Program-made: the position numbers and the translations under genes | From: Candidatus Zipacnadia bacterium | GTDB lineage: Bacteria; Armatimonadota; Zipacnadia; Zipacnadales; Zipacnadaceae | Reading direction: 5' to 3' | Length of the DNA: 15,261 nt | Assembly (NCBI GenBank): GCA_029821215.1 | Contig: JALGTV010000010.1 | Location: forward strand, 1 to 15,261 | Part shown: positions 1 through 7,614 of the stretch, piece by piece | Layout of the letters: every line of letters starts with the position of its first letter | Position numbering within the stretch: position 1 is the stretch's first letter | The notes under the pieces: generated by a model | Databases searched by the model: none | Told to the model about the DNA's origin: nothing | Seen by the model: the letters and a program-made list of their open reading frames with translations, nothing else

Positions 1-966
1 GGCACTGGGTTCAAAGTCAAATAGCGGACGAGAGCCGTCAATTCCGGTGCCCACCAGGTTAAGGCGCTGGGGAGCCGACGAGATTTGGCGATCCTCCACC
101 ATTATTAGGTCCCGCAGACCATAACGGGGAGAAGCAGGGTCAGCGTCAGGCCGTAGCCAGTAGTCAACCCGCATGCGCCGGCCCACATCATATGAGTTGA
201 AGGATAGAAAAGCCCCATAAGGATCCTGATAAACGGTGTTAAGCGGGGGTTCTCCAGTGCCTACTTGGACACTGAGGTATGCCCGCCCGACTCCGTGCGC
301 ACTGCCCTCAACAATGGAATTGTTGGGGTCAAGCTGCTTGGCCCTCACCGGATCCCCGTCATGCACTATTTCACCATTGACATAGTGGATCCCGCCGCTC
401 GTATCACGCCAGGTGTAGCTTAGTTCGGCGGCATCACATGGTGGGAAAAATGACACATGCCCGGTGGCATCAAAAGTTACATTATCAAGCGGGAAAACTC
501 TGTAAACTTGCGTGGAGGTGTCAAATGGCGGTAAGGCTGCTGAATCCACCCCCCAGTCGGCCAGGCCCAGCTTGAACACATGAACCCGGGTGGCGGGCAC
601 AACGAAGCTCTCGCCGCCCACCCACAGAATATCATCGCGAGAATTGGCGTTGCCACTGGCGATATCCGGGTCGTCGGGAACACTGTTGGGATGGATAGCC
701 GGGCCGCCGGTAATAGATAGGGGCAGGGCATAGGGGTCAGTCTTGAGCCGCTCAACGGCCCGCTCGGCCAGCCGGCTCATCTCGGTACGCTTCTCCTCGC
801 CGGCCAGCACGCCAAATAGCTTGGGCCCCGGCAGCCTGCCGATGGCTCTACGGGTAGGACAGGCGTCTCGCCTGTCCGTAAACCCGACGGGCGAGACGCC
901 CGTCGTACCGCTGGTGAGCGGGAGGTCGGTGCCACTATGAGTTTTGTGAAATCGGCCAATTTGCAT
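1..966 (-). CDS. Unrecognised large protein, C-terminus beyond the left edge; last gene of the pilus cluster
   Basis: An open frame runs from ATG at 966-964 to base 1 with no stop: 322 codons, continuing outside the window. From about residue 63 on, the composition looks like a real secreted or surface protein: mixed beta-type sequence such as HVSFFPPCDAAELSYTWRD and RMRVDYWLRPDADP. I recognise no family. No signal peptide or membrane segment is visible. The start is uncertain. ATG 966 has a weak GAGAAG 7 nt upstream, and an in-frame TAG lies six codons upstream of that ATG. From there, residues 19-39 (TSGTTGVSP...RRDACPT) are the translation of a palindromic dispersed repeat. ATG 780-778 (MSRLAERAVERLK), preceded by GAGGAG at 12 nt, is the alternative and would avoid the repeat. 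It lies on the same strand, about 190 bp after the pseudopilin, so a pilus or surface role is plausible but only inferred. The repeat may mark a 5' end lost or remodelled by insertion. Confidence 0.7.
   Translation of the reverse strand, partial: MQIGRFHKTHSGTDLPLTSGTTGVSPVGFTDRRDACPTRRAIGRLPGPKLFGVLAGEEKRTEMSRLAERAVERLKTDPYALPLSITGGPAIHPNSVPDDPDIASGNANSRDDILWVGGESFVVPATRVHVFKLGLADWGVDSAALPPFDTSTQVYRVFPLDNVTFDATGHVSFFPPCDAAELSYTWRDTSGGIHYVNGEIVHDGDPVRAKQLDPNNSIVEGSAHGVGRAYLSVQVGTGEPPLNTVYQDPYGAFLSFNSYDVGRRMRVDYWLRPDADPASPRYGLRDLIMVEDRQISSAPQRLNLVGTGIDGSRPLFDFEPSA
853..909. repeat. Palindromic dispersed repeat 1 (paired inverted 24-nt arms)
   Basis: Two 24-nt arms (853-876 and 886-909) are inverted copies of one another, matching at 21 of 24 positions, separated by 9 nt. 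Each arm also folds on itself: GACAGGCG-TCT-CGCCTGTC and GACGGGCG-AGA-CGCCCGTC. The outer ends are GGTA and TACC. The translated form (GETPV.PV, RRDACPT) is familiar to me as a recurring peptide in genomes of Planctomycetota, Verrucomicrobiota and Armatimonadota, which suggests a non-autonomous interspersed element. Here it sits inside the open frame of the left-edge gene. Confidence 0.8.
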
Positions 967-985
967 ATTTGATCTTCTCAACTAT

Positions 986-1030
986 CGGGGCACCCTTCGG
1001 CAGGCTCAGGACAGGGAGGATGCCCCTCCT
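986..1030. repeat. Second short dispersed repeat with inverted ends
   Basis: The core CCTTCGGCAGGCTCAGGACA is flanked by GGGGCA (987-992) and TGCCCC (1021-1026), so the element can fold into a stem; inner CCCTT/AGGG segments extend it. The core closely resembles a CTTCGACAGGCTCAGGACAGG-type repeat I know from many environmental bacterial genomes. It lies 20 bp upstream of ATG 966, between the pseudopilin and the left-edge gene, and 76 bp from palindromic repeat 1. Confidence 0.55.
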
Positions 1031-1156
1031 ACATCAGATTATGTTGTATCTGCTATGATTGACCTTTCTACCTTTATTTTACCCTCTTACCAGACAGTGG
1101 AAACAAGCCTACCATAGTAGTGGTTCAGCAGCTCCATAAGGCTGGTGGGCTGGAGG

Positions 1157-1897
1157 TTAGAAACTCTGATGAACCCACGGGGCTACCCCGCTGCCGTCAG
1201 GCGCTTCCAGCAGAGAAGTCTCCACAGCGGCGGACTGCCCGTTCAAACGCACGATCATGTCCTGCTCCCGGTCCTCGTCATAGAAGAAGCGGTGGTGGAC
1301 GCAGTGGGTGACGACCGTGTTGTCGGGGGCATGGGTATTAACCAAGCGTGGGTAGTGGTACCAGGACAGGCCCTGGTCGGCCAGCCATATAGGCAAACTA
1401 TCGCCATTGCTCGGATCAATAAAGGTATCCCAGTCATACTCGTCGTAGCCGGCGGAGACGTATCCGAAGAAATTATAGAGTCTACTGCTGAGGGTCCAGT
1501 CGGGAGCGCTGGGATTAGGATCGGCGATAACCCCGTTATAGGAGCTATAGACCCTATCCATTGCCTCTTTTTTTAGCACTTTCACATCTTTATCGTCAGG
1601 ACAAATTAGCAAGTTCTTGTCCTGAATGTAGTCGGGATACAGGGCGCTGAAGCCAAAGTAGTAGCGCTGGTCGGCGACCTCGTAGTAGGGGGGAGGCGGA
1701 TACATTCCATAGTCAGTGCGGTAGACCTTCAGTTGCTGGACCAGTTGCATCAAATTGGTACGGCACTGCGCCTGGCGCGCCTTCTCCCGGGCACTGCTGA
1801 AGGTGGGGAAGAGGATCGCGGCCAGGGTGGCAATAATGGCAATGACCACCAGCATTTCTATGAGGGTGAATCCTCGTGAATTGCCTGCTTTAAGCAT
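1157..1897 (-). CDS. Type IV pilin-like protein with prepilin N-terminal cleavage/methylation domain
   Basis: This 246-residue protein begins MLKAGNSRG|FTLIEM, a short basic leader and the prepilin peptidase site (cleavage after G9). Glu at mature position 5 (E14) is followed by about 20 hydrophobic residues that form the pilin N-terminal helix. The segment after the helix, SAREKARQAQC..NLMQL, is typical of DUF1559-like pseudopilins in Armatimonadota and Planctomycetota. The C-terminal globular part has many Tyr and Trp residues, ending in a DNTVVTHCVHH stretch of the sort seen in that group. An 11-codon longer frame exists (ATG at 1930), but the chosen start has a perfect AAGGAGGT at 1906-1913, 8 nt upstream, so the shorter form is preferred. 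It would be processed by the PilD encoded just upstream and assembled by PilB and PilC. Whether it is the major pilin or a minor pseudopilin cannot be told from one gene. Confidence 0.93.
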   Translation of the reverse strand: MLKAGNSRGFTLIEMLVVIAIIATLAAILFPTFSSAREKARQAQCRTNLMQLVQQLKVYRTDYGMYPPPPYYEVADQRYYFGFSALYPDYIQDKNLLICPDDKDVKVLKKEAMDRVYSSYNGVIADPNPSAPDWTLSSRLYNFFGYVSAGYDEYDWDTFIDPSNGDSLPIWLADQGLSWYHYPRLVNTHAPDNTVVTHCVHHRFFYDEDREQDMIVRLNGQSAAVETSLLEAPDGSGVAPWVHQSF

Positions 1898-1905
1898 AAA
1901 AAATG

Positions 1906-1913
1906 ACCTCCTT
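1906..1913 (-). promoter_or_regulatory. Perfect Shine-Dalgarno of the pilin gene
   Basis: AAGGAGGT on the minus strand, 8 nt before ATG 1897-1895. It decides the start of the pseudopilin and, being the strongest ribosome site in the pilus cluster, fits high expression of a pilin. Confidence 0.85.
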
Positions 1914-2174
1914 GCGAATTGCTGTGCCATCAGTTGCAGTAAAGGTCGGCAATGTTTTAGAGATTGGCATAATTAGTGGTTTATACCTATTATCTACCCG
2001 TAATTCAGTATAATTAAACTTTAAGCTGCCGCCCCGTATCTTTACTGTTGGGCAGGCCGAAAAATGACCTAAAACTGCCGACAGGCGACCACCAGACTGA
2101 AAGTTAGACGCATATCGGGGTGGGGTGCGCCCGAGGCAGATAGAATGCCCTACCCCCAGGTTTTGCAACAGTCT
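1914..2174 (-). other. Long noncoding leader between pilD and the pilin gene
   Basis: About 277 bp separate the pilD stop from the pilin ATG, the longest gap in the pilus cluster. No convincing ORF is seen. There is an AT-rich stretch near 1970-2025, with TATACT and TATAAA-like hexamers on the minus strand, but none has a good -35 at 16-18 bp. A 7-bp inverted repeat pairs 2166-2172 (CAACAGT) with 2044-2050 (ACTGTTG). A separate pilin promoter or a structured leader RNA is plausible but not demonstrated; it does not match the c-di-GMP-I riboswitch core that I know. Confidence 0.35.
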
Positions 2175-3020
2175 CTATGGGGTGTACCAGCCCAGTATCC
2201 AGGGGGCGATCCACTCTCCCCCCAGCAGCATAATCACCCCGGCGACCGCCATCATAGGGCCGAAAGGTACATAATCACCCCGCCGCTTCAGGCGCAGCAT
2301 GATAAGCACCACTGCAATGCCTGCCCCGAGAAGGACCGAAAGTATAAAGTAGCTGAGGAACAGATAGCCAGGCCCGAGGAGAGCACCCATAGCCGCAGCT
2401 AACTTGACGTCGCCCATTCCCATAGCCGGCTTGTGGAAAATAGCTCGGGAGACCCAAGCAATTAGCAGAAACAACCCCCCGGCCATGGCCAGTCCCACCA
2501 GACTGCGGGGCAGGTAGACCGCGTAGGAGTGGGTGCCAACGCGTTCGGCGAACACAATAGCCTCCTTGCTGCCCAAGTGGACCAGGCGATATCCATCAAA
2601 GGCCAGGCCCACCAGAATTAATGTCACTGTGGCCTGGTCAGGGATTATCATATGGTCCAGATCAACGAAGAAAATGACCAGGAGCGCGCTGGCGGCGATG
2701 AACACTCCGGCGGCATAAGCGGTCCAGCCGAACAGATATACGCTGGCGACGGCCAGAAGTCCGGTGGCGGCTTCTACCAGCATATACCTGATGCTGAAGG
2801 ATTTGCCACAATGGCGGCAGCGGCCTCTCAGCAACAGATAGCTAAAGACGGGAATCAGGTCAGCCCAAGTCAGGCGGGCTCCGCAACTGAGACAGTGGGA
2901 GGGGGGGAAGACCAATGACTCGCCCCGGGGCCAGCGATAGATAACCACATTCAGAAAGCTACCAATGCTGGCCCCCAGCAAGAACACAAACGGCCAAACT
3001 ATCCAGGATTGTTCGGCCAC
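2175..3020 (-). CDS. pilD: Prepilin peptidase / prepilin N-methyltransferase
   Basis: This 281-residue polytopic membrane protein cleaves the leader of type IV prepilins at Gly|Phe and methylates the new N-terminus. Visible family marks are the opening GASIGSFLNVVIYR (about 16-29) and a cytoplasmic zinc motif with two CxxC pairs (C43/C46 and C68/C71), the bifunctional form carrying the methylase domain. The two aspartate motifs of the GxGD-type aspartyl protease are FVDLDHMIIPD (D120/D122) and GMGDVK (D204). Hydrophobic segments at roughly 8-27, 84-120, 130-142, 174-191 and 218-243, plus 255-266, fit the usual multi-helix topology. The start is GTG 3020-3018, with AGGAG about 9 nt upstream. 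Its position between pilC and a pseudopilin matches its role. Full family length and all key residues are present. Confidence 0.95.
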   Translation of the reverse strand: MAEQSWIVWPFVFLLGASIGSFLNVVIYRWPRGESLVFPPSHCLSCGARLTWADLIPVFSYLLLRGRCRHCGKSFSIRYMLVEAATGLLAVASVYLFGWTAYAAGVFIAASALLVIFFVDLDHMIIPDQATVTLILVGLAFDGYRLVHLGSKEAIVFAERVGTHSYAVYLPRSLVGLAMAGGLFLLIAWVSRAIFHKPAMGMGDVKLAAAMGALLGPGYLFLSYFILSVLLGAGIAVVLIMLRLKRRGDYVPFGPMMAVAGVIMLLGGEWIAPWILGWYTP

Positions 3021-3038
3021 GGGCCACTGCTCCTATCC

Positions 3039-3063
3039 CCGGGCGGGACGATCCCGCGCCCGG
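3039..3063. repeat. Stable hairpin in the pilC-pilD gap, close to the pilD start
   Basis: CCGGGC (3039-3044) pairs with GCCCGG (3058-3063). Inside, GGGA (3045-3048) pairs with TCCC (3052-3055) around a CGA loop, leaving only a two-base GC bulge. In the minus-strand mRNA this GC-rich stem ends just upstream of the pilD ribosome site (AGGAG near 3030-3034). It could act as a 3' stabiliser of the upstream message or influence pilD translation; this is inference. Confidence 0.5.
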
Positions 3064-3091
3064 TTCTGATAAGGGTTATTCCCGATAAAGG

Positions 3092-3115
3092 GGGGTCGGT
3101 TGATTAACCGACCCC
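3092..3115 (-). terminator. Perfect 10-bp hairpin after pilC, possible (attenuating) terminator
   Basis: GGGGTCGGTT and AACCGACCCC form a perfect 10-bp stem with a 4-nt loop (GATT on the plus strand), 47 bp after the pilC stop. On the minus strand it is followed by CCTTTATC, a poor U-tract, so termination would be weak or partial. That would allow read-through to pilD while lowering its level relative to pilBTC. Confidence 0.4.
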
Positions 3116-3162
3116 ACAGGAGCTGTTGAAGTGTTTGGGACCGAAGGGAGCCAATTATGCTG

Positions 3163-4401
3163 TTACTGCGACAGTCCACTAATGATTTCGATCAGCGGTA
3201 GGAACATTGATATTACAATGAAACCGACTACAACCCCCAAAGTCACGATCATTATCGGCTCGATCGACGCCGCTAAGCTCGTGAGAGCGGCGTCCACTTC
3301 TGACTCATAGAAGTCAGCCACCTTCTCCAGCATGGAGTCAAGTTGGCCCGTTTCCTCGCCAATGGTAATCATCTGGACCACCATAGGAGGGAACTGACGA
3401 GAAGCCGCCAACGGGTCGCCGATGGTATCACCCTCGCGGATACTGGCTCGCGCCGCCAGGATGGCGTCCGAGATGAGGTCATTGCTGATAGTCCCGGCGG
3501 TGGTCTCCATGGCCTGTAGGATAGGAACACCACTGCCTAGCAAGGTAGCCAGGGTGCGCGAGAAGCGGGCAACGGCCACTTTGTGGGTGAGGCTGCCGAA
3601 TACAGGCAGCTTTAAGAATAGCATATCCAGGTAGCGTTTGCCCGTTTTGGTGGCGCGGATGCGATTGAACACAATTACCAGCGCCACCACAATCAATATC
3701 ACTGCCCACCACCTATGTATTACAAAGTCACTGAATCTCATCATCATTAGGGTAGGCAGGGGAAAACTATCCGGGTCTAAACCCAAATCAGTGAACACCT
3801 GGATGAATTTAGGTAGAATGTAAGTCGTCAACACTAAGACAATGCCCAAGGCAAACACCATAACCAGAATAGGATAAGTCATGGCCGACTTAACCTTGCG
3901 GCGCAGCTCCAGATCTTTCTCAATGAAAGTGGCCAGCCGATCCGCGGTCTCATCCAGTACCCCACCGACCTCTCCAGCGCGCACCAAGCCTATTGCCAGG
4001 TTACTGAATGTCTTAGGATACTTGGTCATAGCCCGGCTGAGGCTGGCTCCGCCTTCAACCTCAGTCTCAATATCGCGGATAATCTCCTTCAGGCGGTAGC
4101 TGGAAGTTTGCTGCTCCAAGACATCCAGAGTGCGTACCAACGAGACGCCGGCATTGATCATAGTGGAAAACTGACGAAAGAAAATAGACAGGTCGCGTAA
4201 CTTCACCCGGCCTTTGAATAGGGTAATTTGTCCCATACTCTTTTTCTTGGCTCGGGTGGTAGCTTTCTGCTCAGTAATTTGGCTGACAACCAGCCCTTTG
4301 GCCCTCAACTGCTGGACTACCGCGTCTTTATTAGGGCCTTGGGTTGTGTCGGAGATTTGCCGGCCCGTTTTGTCGCGCGCCACATACGCATAACTGGTCA
4401 T
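3163..4401 (-). CDS. pilC: Type IV pilus inner-membrane platform protein (type II secretion F family)
   Basis: This 412-residue protein is the full length for PilC/GspF, the inner-membrane platform that couples the PilB and PilT motors to pilin insertion and extraction. It has the classic duplicated T2SSF fold. Domain 1 (about 70-194) opens with FFRQFSTMINAGVSLVRTLD and ends with AGEVGGVLDETADRL and a membrane segment (about 175-196). Domain 2 (about 275-402) repeats the pattern with FSRTLATLLGSGVPILQAME and GEETGQLDSMLEKVADFYE, then a last helix (about 383-403). A third hydrophobic segment lies at 230-246. The N-terminal 60 residues (MTSYAYVARDKTGR...) match the usual PilC lead-in. ATG 4401 is preceded by a GAGGGGG-like ribosome site. 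It follows pilT by 120 bp in the same direction. Confidence 0.95.
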   Translation of the reverse strand: MTSYAYVARDKTGRQISDTTQGPNKDAVVQQLRAKGLVVSQITEQKATTRAKKKSMGQITLFKGRVKLRDLSIFFRQFSTMINAGVSLVRTLDVLEQQTSSYRLKEIIRDIETEVEGGASLSRAMTKYPKTFSNLAIGLVRAGEVGGVLDETADRLATFIEKDLELRRKVKSAMTYPILVMVFALGIVLVLTTYILPKFIQVFTDLGLDPDSFPLPTLMMMRFSDFVIHRWWAVILIVVALVIVFNRIRATKTGKRYLDMLFLKLPVFGSLTHKVAVARFSRTLATLLGSGVPILQAMETTAGTISNDLISDAILAARASIREGDTIGDPLAASRQFPPMVVQMITIGEETGQLDSMLEKVADFYESEVDAALTSLAASIEPIMIVTLGVVVGFIVISMFLPLIEIISGLSQ

Positions 4402-4521
4402 AATACCACTACCCCCTCAGTGAAGCTGACTCGTTAGCTCTCTATTGATATTGGCGAGTACCAACAAACTATTTATACCCATCCGGACACCAATTGACTC
4501 GCTGCCTGGCAGGTTTAGACC

Positions 4522-5682
4522 TTAGGCGACTCCCCCAATAAGTTTCTCCAACTCATCCGGATTATGGGATCTTTTCATAGCGGTCTCATAGGTTATCAGA
4601 TTCTGGATATATAGGTCCCGCAGTGCCTGATCCATAGACTGCATGCCGACATCGGCGCTGGTCTGGATGATAGAGTGCATTTGAAATGCCTTATTCTCCC
4701 GGATAAGATTGCGTATTGCCGCATTGGCCACCATTACCTCTACTACCGCCACCCGTCCTGGCTGGCCGGCGCGCGGCAGCAGTTGCTGGGACAGAATGGC
4801 TACCAGGTTGTTGGCCAGCATTACCCGAATCTGTTCCTGTTGGGCTGGCGGGAAGACGTCAATCACTCGGTCTACCGACTCGGCGGCATTATTAGTGTGC
4901 AGGGTCGCCAGCACTAAATGGCCAGTCTCAGCGCAGGTAATGGCTAACTGGATGGTCTCCAGGTCTCGCATCTCGCCGACCAGTAAGATATCGGGGTCTT
5001 CCCGCAGCGCCGACCGCAGCGCATTAGCAAAGCTATGAGTATCCTGGCCGATCTCCCGCTGGTGGATGATGCACTTGCGGTGGTGATGGAGATACTCGAT
5101 TGGATCTTCGATAGTGATGATGTGTTCGGCCCGTTCGTTGTTGATTAGGTTGATGATGGAGGCCTGGGTGGTGGACTTGCCCGAGCCGGTGGGGCCGGTA
5201 ACCAGTATCAGTCCTCGCGGCCGGCGGGCCAAGTCCTCGATCACTGGGGGCAGGCCCAGTTCGCGAATGGTGGGTACCTCGGCGGGGATTAGACGGAAGG
5301 CGCCCGCCACGTTGCCCCGCTCCCGGAATACATTGACCCGAAAGCGGGCAATTTGGCGCATGGCATAAGAGCAGTCCAGTTCTAAATTGGTCTCAAAGCG
5401 CTGGATCTGGTCGTCAGAGAGAACGTCATAGATCATCCGCTGAACTACCGACGCCGTCAGCGTCTCATAGCGGGCTAACTTCAAGTCCCCATCTATCCGC
5501 AACACAGGAGGTAGTCCCACCGCCAAATGCAGGTCAGAGGCATTATTGTCTACCACTAACTCCAGCAGTTCCTCAATATGAATATTCTCAATGGGCTTGC
5601 GCGCTGCTTTTTTACTGGCTGCTCGCTTCTTGGCGGCCACCCCAGGGTTGTTAGTCTTAACTTCTGGCTCTTGTTGGGCCAT
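4522..5682 (-). CDS. pilT: Type IV pilus retraction ATPase PilT
   Basis: This 386-residue hexameric secretion ATPase is predicted to depolymerise pili and so drive twitching motility and DNA uptake. The N-terminal domain has the PilT mark SDLHLAVGLPPVLRIDG (49-65). Walker A is GPTGSGKST (163-171, K169), the Asp box is TIEDPIEY (190-197), Walker B is DILLVGEMRD (231-240), and the His box is AETGHLVLATLHT (251-263). The PilT-specific AIRNLIRE motif (322-329), needed for retraction, is intact and separates it from PilB or GspE. An unusual feature is a Lys/Ala-rich N-terminal extension of about 30 residues (KKRAASKKAARK). ATG 5682 has AGGAG about 10 nt upstream. It lies 68 bp after pilB, so the extension and retraction motors are co-transcribed. 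Confidence 0.97.
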   Translation of the reverse strand: MAQQEPEVKTNNPGVAAKKRAASKKAARKPIENIHIEELLELVVDNNASDLHLAVGLPPVLRIDGDLKLARYETLTASVVQRMIYDVLSDDQIQRFETNLELDCSYAMRQIARFRVNVFRERGNVAGAFRLIPAEVPTIRELGLPPVIEDLARRPRGLILVTGPTGSGKSTTQASIINLINNERAEHIITIEDPIEYLHHHRKCIIHQREIGQDTHSFANALRSALREDPDILLVGEMRDLETIQLAITCAETGHLVLATLHTNNAAESVDRVIDVFPPAQQEQIRVMLANNLVAILSQQLLPRAGQPGRVAVVEVMVANAAIRNLIRENKAFQMHSIIQTSADVGMQSMDQALRDLYIQNLITYETAMKRSHNPDELEKLIGGVA

Positions 5683-5750
5683 AACAATTATGCTCCTGCA
5701 TCTGTATTATGCTAATGGGTGCACCATAGGCGATAACGACGTGCTCCCGA

Positions 5751-7538
5751 CTACCAGGCTCCGGCGGTGAAGACAACCCGGGTTAACTCTTCTACCGTGG
5801 TAATCCCTTTCAGTACCTTCTTAAAACCATCTTCCTGAAGAGTAACCATCCCAGCGGCCATAGCCGCTTCCCGTATCTGCGCGGCCGAAGCGCGCTTGAC
5901 CACCAGCTCGGCGATATCCTGGTTCATTATCAGCAGCTCGAAGATACCGATGCGTCCCGAATACCCTGTCTGCCGACACGCATCACAGCCGACTCCATGA
6001 TAGAATACCACATCTTTATTCTCAGGCAGATCAGGGTCAAAGCCGAAACCTAACAACTGATCCTTGCGTGGTGTGTAAGGCTCCTTGCAATTCGGGCAGA
6101 TTTTTCGCGTTAGCCGTTGGGAAAGTGCGCCAATGACTGACGAGGAGATTAGGAAAGGTTCCACGCCCATATCTACTAACCGCGTCACTGTGGAGGGAGC
6201 ATCATTGGTGTGCAAAGTGCTCAGCACCAAGTGGCCAGTAAGGGCAGCCTGGATAGCGATTTCCGAGGTTTCCAGGTCCCGAATCTCTCCGACCAGAATT
6301 ATGTCAGGGTCTTGACGCAGGAAGTACTTCAGGGCGATGGCGAAGGTCAGGCCGGCCTTGCGGTTGACGTTCACCTGGCTGATACCATCAAGCTGGTATT
6401 CAACTGGGTCTTCAACGGTAATGATATTGGTTTCTACCGACAGGATTCGGTTGAGAATATTGTACTGGGTAGTGGTCTTGCCGCTGCCGGTAGGGCCGGT
6501 TGACAACAGCATGCCGTTGGGCTGGACGATGAGCCTCTCCAGTTGGGCCAGTGTTTCCTCTTCAAAACCAAGCTCGTCTAACCCTATTTGTATAGATGCC
6601 TTGTCTAATATCCGCATGACCGCCTTTTCACCCAAAGTAGTGGGAATCACCGAGCAGCGCAAATCGTAGTCCCGGTCGGCGTGGCGGACGTGGATACGTC
6701 CATCCTGAGGTACCCGACGCTCGGCAATGTTCATATCGGACATAATCTTGATGCGCGATACCAGGGGTGCATGTACATATTTGGGTATTTGCATCACATC
6801 GTGAAGCACGCCATCAATGCGATACCGGATACGGACCCGATTCTGATAAGGCTCGACATGAATGTCACTGGCTCTTTCCTGGATAGCGCGCTGGATGAGT
6901 AACTTAGCAATCTTAATAATGGGGGCCTCATCGGTTACATCAGCAATGCGGTCGGTCTCAATGCGTTCTTCCCGAGTGATCTCCTCGGTCTCACTGGTAC
7001 CCAAAATGCCGGAGTCACGCACCGATTCAGTCAACTGGTCCATATCTAACCCGCCAAAGCCACCAGTAGCAGCCGGACTGGTAGCGGGGGTCCCAGCCGA
7101 CTCCTCATAGACCTGCTCGATAGTGCGCTCAATGGCCGCAGGAATAGCCAGCAAAGGTTCAACGTTCACTTGAAGCTGACGCTTAAGGTCATCCAGGGCG
7201 ATGATATCACCAGGTTCTGCCATGGCCACGCGGATGGTTCCCTCCCCTCGCCCGACGGGGATGACCCGATAGCGCTCAGCCATCTCCCGACTGAGCAGTA
7301 ATGCTACCCCTCGGTCAATGCCCTGGCTGTCCAGGTCAAAGAAGGGCACATTTAACTGCTCAGCGAGGGTTTCATATAATTCGGGCGGGTTAATGTAGCC
7401 CAGATCAACTAAGATTTCTCCGATAAGCTGGGAGCTTTGCTTTTGCGCCTCCAGGGCCTCTTCGAGTTGCTGCTCGTTAATAAGCCCCTTGTCTATGAGC
7501 ATCCTGCCAATCTGCTTACGCTCCGCTGGCCGTCGCAT
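5751..7538 (-). CDS. pilB: Type IV pilus assembly ATPase PilB (GspE/PulE family)
   Basis: This 595-residue ATPase powers pilus extension. Residues about 1-145 form an MshEN-type N-terminal domain with two helical repeats (QIGRMLIDKGLI...LEEALEAQ, then IGEILVDLGYI...LYETLAEQ), a fold that binds c-di-GMP in some relatives. At the position where I expect the conserved Arg of the first motif there is Gln9, so binding is uncertain. A Gly/Pro/Ala/Thr/Ser-rich linker (about 147-165) follows. The motor has Walker A GPTGSGKTTT (348-357, K354), Asp box TVEDPVEY (374-381), Walker B DIILVGEIRD (412-421) and His box TGHLVLSTLHTND (434-446). The C-terminal zinc tetracysteine motif is C481/C484 and C518/C521. 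ATG 7538 is preceded by AAGGGGTG. It is the first gene after the strong promoter at 7615-7643. Confidence 0.96.
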   Translation of the reverse strand: MRRPAERKQIGRMLIDKGLINEQQLEEALEAQKQSSQLIGEILVDLGYINPPELYETLAEQLNVPFFDLDSQGIDRGVALLLSREMAERYRVIPVGRGEGTIRVAMAEPGDIIALDDLKRQLQVNVEPLLAIPAAIERTIEQVYEESAGTPATSPAATGGFGGLDMDQLTESVRDSGILGTSETEEITREERIETDRIADVTDEAPIIKIAKLLIQRAIQERASDIHVEPYQNRVRIRYRIDGVLHDVMQIPKYVHAPLVSRIKIMSDMNIAERRVPQDGRIHVRHADRDYDLRCSVIPTTLGEKAVMRILDKASIQIGLDELGFEEETLAQLERLIVQPNGMLLSTGPTGSGKTTTQYNILNRILSVETNIITVEDPVEYQLDGISQVNVNRKAGLTFAIALKYFLRQDPDIILVGEIRDLETSEIAIQAALTGHLVLSTLHTNDAPSTVTRLVDMGVEPFLISSSVIGALSQRLTRKICPNCKEPYTPRKDQLLGFGFDPDLPENKDVVFYHGVGCDACRQTGYSGRIGIFELLIMNQDIAELVVKRASAAQIREAAMAAGMVTLQEDGFKKVLKGITTVEELTRVVFTAGAW

Positions 7539-7614
7539 GATGACGACACCCCTTTATGATTGATATATCGTATTGGTGCTACCGCCTGACAATGCGCTAC
7601 CCCTCCATTATAAG

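Noticed and set aside
743..940. Plus-strand 65-codon frame with SRLSVNPTGETPVVPL
   Set aside because: It is the antisense reading of palindromic repeat 1 and of the left-edge gene; the peptide is the translation of a dispersed repeat, not a gene.
1145..1576. Plus-strand 143-codon frame opposite the pilin gene
   Set aside because: It lies wholly antisense to a well-supported pseudopilin, with no ribosome site or family features.
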